Of a stretch of 7,005 nucleotides of DNA, positions 5,915 to 7,005 are shown piece by piece; the first letter of the stretch is position 1; each line of letters opens with the position of its first letter. Made by a program: the position numbers and the translations under genes. Source of the stretch: Arenicella sp. (GTDB lineage: Bacteria > Pseudomonadota > Gammaproteobacteria > Arenicellales > Arenicellaceae); assembly GCA_016763815.1 (NCBI GenBank), contig JAESTB010000044.1, positions 1-7,005 of the forward strand, written 5' to 3'. The notes under the pieces are model-generated. The model did not search any database. It was not told where the DNA came from and worked only from the letters and a program-made list of their open reading frames with translations.

Positions 5915-6703
5915 ATGGACACGTCAGAACTTTTTTCCCTCGAAGGCAAAATAGCATTAGTCACTGGTGGCTCGCGCGGCATTGGTAAGATGATTGCCGA
6001 GGGTTTTATTGCCCAAGGCGCAACGGTGTATATATCGTCTCGCAAAGCCGACGTATGTGCTGCCGTGGCGGCTGAACTCGGGCCCAAGTGTTTTTCTTTG
6101 CCACAGGATATTAGCTCGGTGGAAGGCTGTAAAAACTTAGCATCCAACTTTGCTAAGGCTGAATCTAGGCTAGATATTTTGGTTAATAATGCCGGCGCCG
6201 CTTGGGGTATGCCGTTTGAGGAATTCTCTGAGGTTGGCTGGGATAAAGTGATGGATCTAAACCTGAAGTCGCCTTTCTTTTTGTTACAAGCCTTACACCC
6301 ATCGTTATTGGCAGGTGCCAGTGCGGCTCAGCCGGCCAAGGTAATCAATATTACTTCTATTGATGGCCAGCGCTTAAACCCTTGGGACACCTATAGTTAC
6401 CATGCTTCTAAATCGGCCCTTATATATTTAACCAAGCGACTGGCCGCTCGATTAGTTGGCGAACATATAAATGTAACATCGATTGCACCTGGCGCATTTC
6501 CATCAGAAATGAATCGTGCCGCGCGCGATCATGCGGATGAAGTGGCCGTAGGCATTCCTTCTGGGCGCATTGGCGCGGCGGAAGACATGGCCGGCACGGC
6601 CATATATTTAGCCAGCCGAGCTGGCGACTATGTCGTTGGTGATACGATTTCTATTGATGGCGGTATTGTTAATGCGTCTCTTGGGCAAAGTATCGACGCT
6701 TAA
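5915..6703 (+). CDS. Short-chain dehydrogenase/reductase, RhlG-like
   Basis: This is a classical NAD(P)(H)-dependent SDR of 262 residues, the normal length, with a Rossmann fold. The cofactor-binding TGGSRGIG lies at 17-24, the structural NNAG at 91-94, and the catalytic tetrad is N116, S148, Y162 and K166 (YHASK). APG at 191-193 and the C-terminal IDGG at 247-250 are also typical. SSRK after the second strand (41-44) suggests NADPH preference. From memory, the overall sequence, with LVGEHINV and APGAFPSEM, resembles RhlG, a beta-ketoacyl reductase-like enzyme of Pseudomonas; no alignment was run. The substrate is therefore probably a 3-oxoacyl or other carbonyl compound, but SDR substrates cannot be read from motifs. 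The start at ATG 5915 has no clear Shine-Dalgarno site; it places the Rossmann motif at the usual distance from the N-terminus. It diverges from an acyl-CoA synthetase gene, which suggests a shared role in acyl metabolism. Confidence 0.93.
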   Translation: MDTSELFSLEGKIALVTGGSRGIGKMIAEGFIAQGATVYISSRKADVCAAVAAELGPKCFSLPQDISSVEGCKNLASNFAKAESRLDILVNNAGAAWGMPFEEFSEVGWDKVMDLNLKSPFFLLQALHPSLLAGASAAQPAKVINITSIDGQRLNPWDTYSYHASKSALIYLTKRLAARLVGEHINVTSIAPGAFPSEMNRAARDHADEVAVGIPSGRIGAAEDMAGTAIYLASRAGDYVVGDTISIDGGIVNASLGQSIDA

Positions 6704-6710
6704 CTTAGTC

Positions 6711-6730
6711 GTGTCAGACTTGAATGACAC
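6711..6730 (+). terminator. Hairpin after the dehydrogenase gene, possible terminator
   Basis: GTGTCA (6711-6716) and TGACAC (6725-6730) form a perfect 6-bp stem with an 8-nt loop, 7 bp after the stop codon. An overlapping alternative stem, CACAG 6728-6732 with CTGTG 6737-6741, follows. No T-run is present, so intrinsic termination is uncertain. Confidence 0.3.
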
Positions 6731-6866
6731 AGTAAGCTGTGCTTAAAGCTTGGTTGGCGCCGCAACATATCGGCCACTAGGGCTGAGTGGTGCATTAGTC
6801 GATGGGTCGGGTTGCAGGCCAGCAGATAAATCAGGTCTTTTTCAAAAATATACAGCTATGATTTAC

Positions 6867-6881
6867 TGAATAATTTATTCA
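6867..6881. repeat. 15-bp AT-rich palindrome
   Basis: TGAATAA and TTATTCA are perfect 7-bp arms around one central T. It lies 24 bp before the terminal palindrome, in about 200 bp without a supported gene. Its role is unknown. Confidence 0.4.
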
Positions 6882-6905
6882 ACCATTCATACACTAAAAT
6901 AGAAT

Positions 6906-7005
6906 TTTTAGTTGAAGGCTTGGGTGTCACGCGCTGTGTGACGTAGTCGCTATAGCTATAGCGACTACGTCACACAGCGCGTGACACCCAAGCCTTCAAC
7001 TAAAA
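6906..7005. repeat. Perfect 100-bp palindrome flush with the window end
   Basis: Every base from 6906 to 6955 is the complement of its mirror from 7005 to 6956, with no spacer and no mismatch. The axis falls in CTATAG/CTATAG. Each arm also holds its own small hairpin, GTCAC (6926-6930) with GTGAC (6938-6942) in the left arm. The right arm ends exactly at the last base, so the true arm length may exceed 50 bp. It may be an assembly fold-back, a long inverted repeat, or a hairpin end of a linear replicon. Confidence 0.97.

Noticed and set aside
5887..6147. 86-codon open frame on the minus strand
   Set aside because: It is antisense to the cofactor-binding half of the dehydrogenase.
3863..6703. 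The ligase and dehydrogenase as part of a natural-product cluster with the small peptides
   Set aside because: Both are common primary lipid enzymes, they diverge from each other and converge with the helical-repeat gene, and no carrier protein, synthetase, cyclase or exporter is present.
6906..7005. Terminal palindrome as an attC site or Rho-independent terminator
   Set aside because: attC sites are imperfect with bulges and defined core boxes, and a terminator has a short stem and a loop with a T-run; neither fits a spacerless perfect 100-bp palindrome.

Overview
The window looks like a chromosomal piece of a Gram-negative bacterium, most likely a marine-type gammaproteobacterium. The reasons are the start of a TonB-dependent outer-membrane receptor at the left edge, an FAA1-type acyl-CoA ligase and an RhlG-like dehydrogenase. 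The assignment rests on protein families only; there is no rRNA or tRNA to anchor it. The right edge ends exactly on a perfect 100-bp palindrome, so the window is probably the end of a contig or replicon.

Left part (1-276, minus strand): the N-terminus of a TonB-dependent receptor runs off the window. Its signal peptide and its plug domain lie in two different frames, so there is a frameshift near position 207. Read in one frame, this region gives a false small basic secreted protein. An 8-bp inverted repeat with an 11-nt spacer (303-329) lies just upstream of its ribosome binding site and is a candidate operator. From 277 to 1157 I see no intact gene.

Middle (1158-3773, plus strand): a 34-codon peptide gene with a good Shine-Dalgarno site, a 29-codon ORF with a signal-peptide-like sequence, and a 779-residue unrecognised helical-repeat (TPR-like) protein starting at GTG. 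The order suggests one transcript. The peptides plus a large TPR-like protein are the least explained part of the window. A peptide-signalling pair or a modified-peptide locus are both possible, but neither is shown.

Right part (3863-6703): a long-chain acyl-CoA synthetase on the minus strand and a short-chain dehydrogenase/reductase on the plus strand diverge from a 378-bp intergenic region that holds a nested inverted repeat. Both enzymes have all the catalytic motifs I looked for, and they fit fatty-acid or acyl-CoA metabolism. The 779-residue gene and the ligase gene converge on an 89-bp gap with one hairpin. After the dehydrogenase come about 200 bp without a supported gene, then the terminal palindrome (6906-7005).
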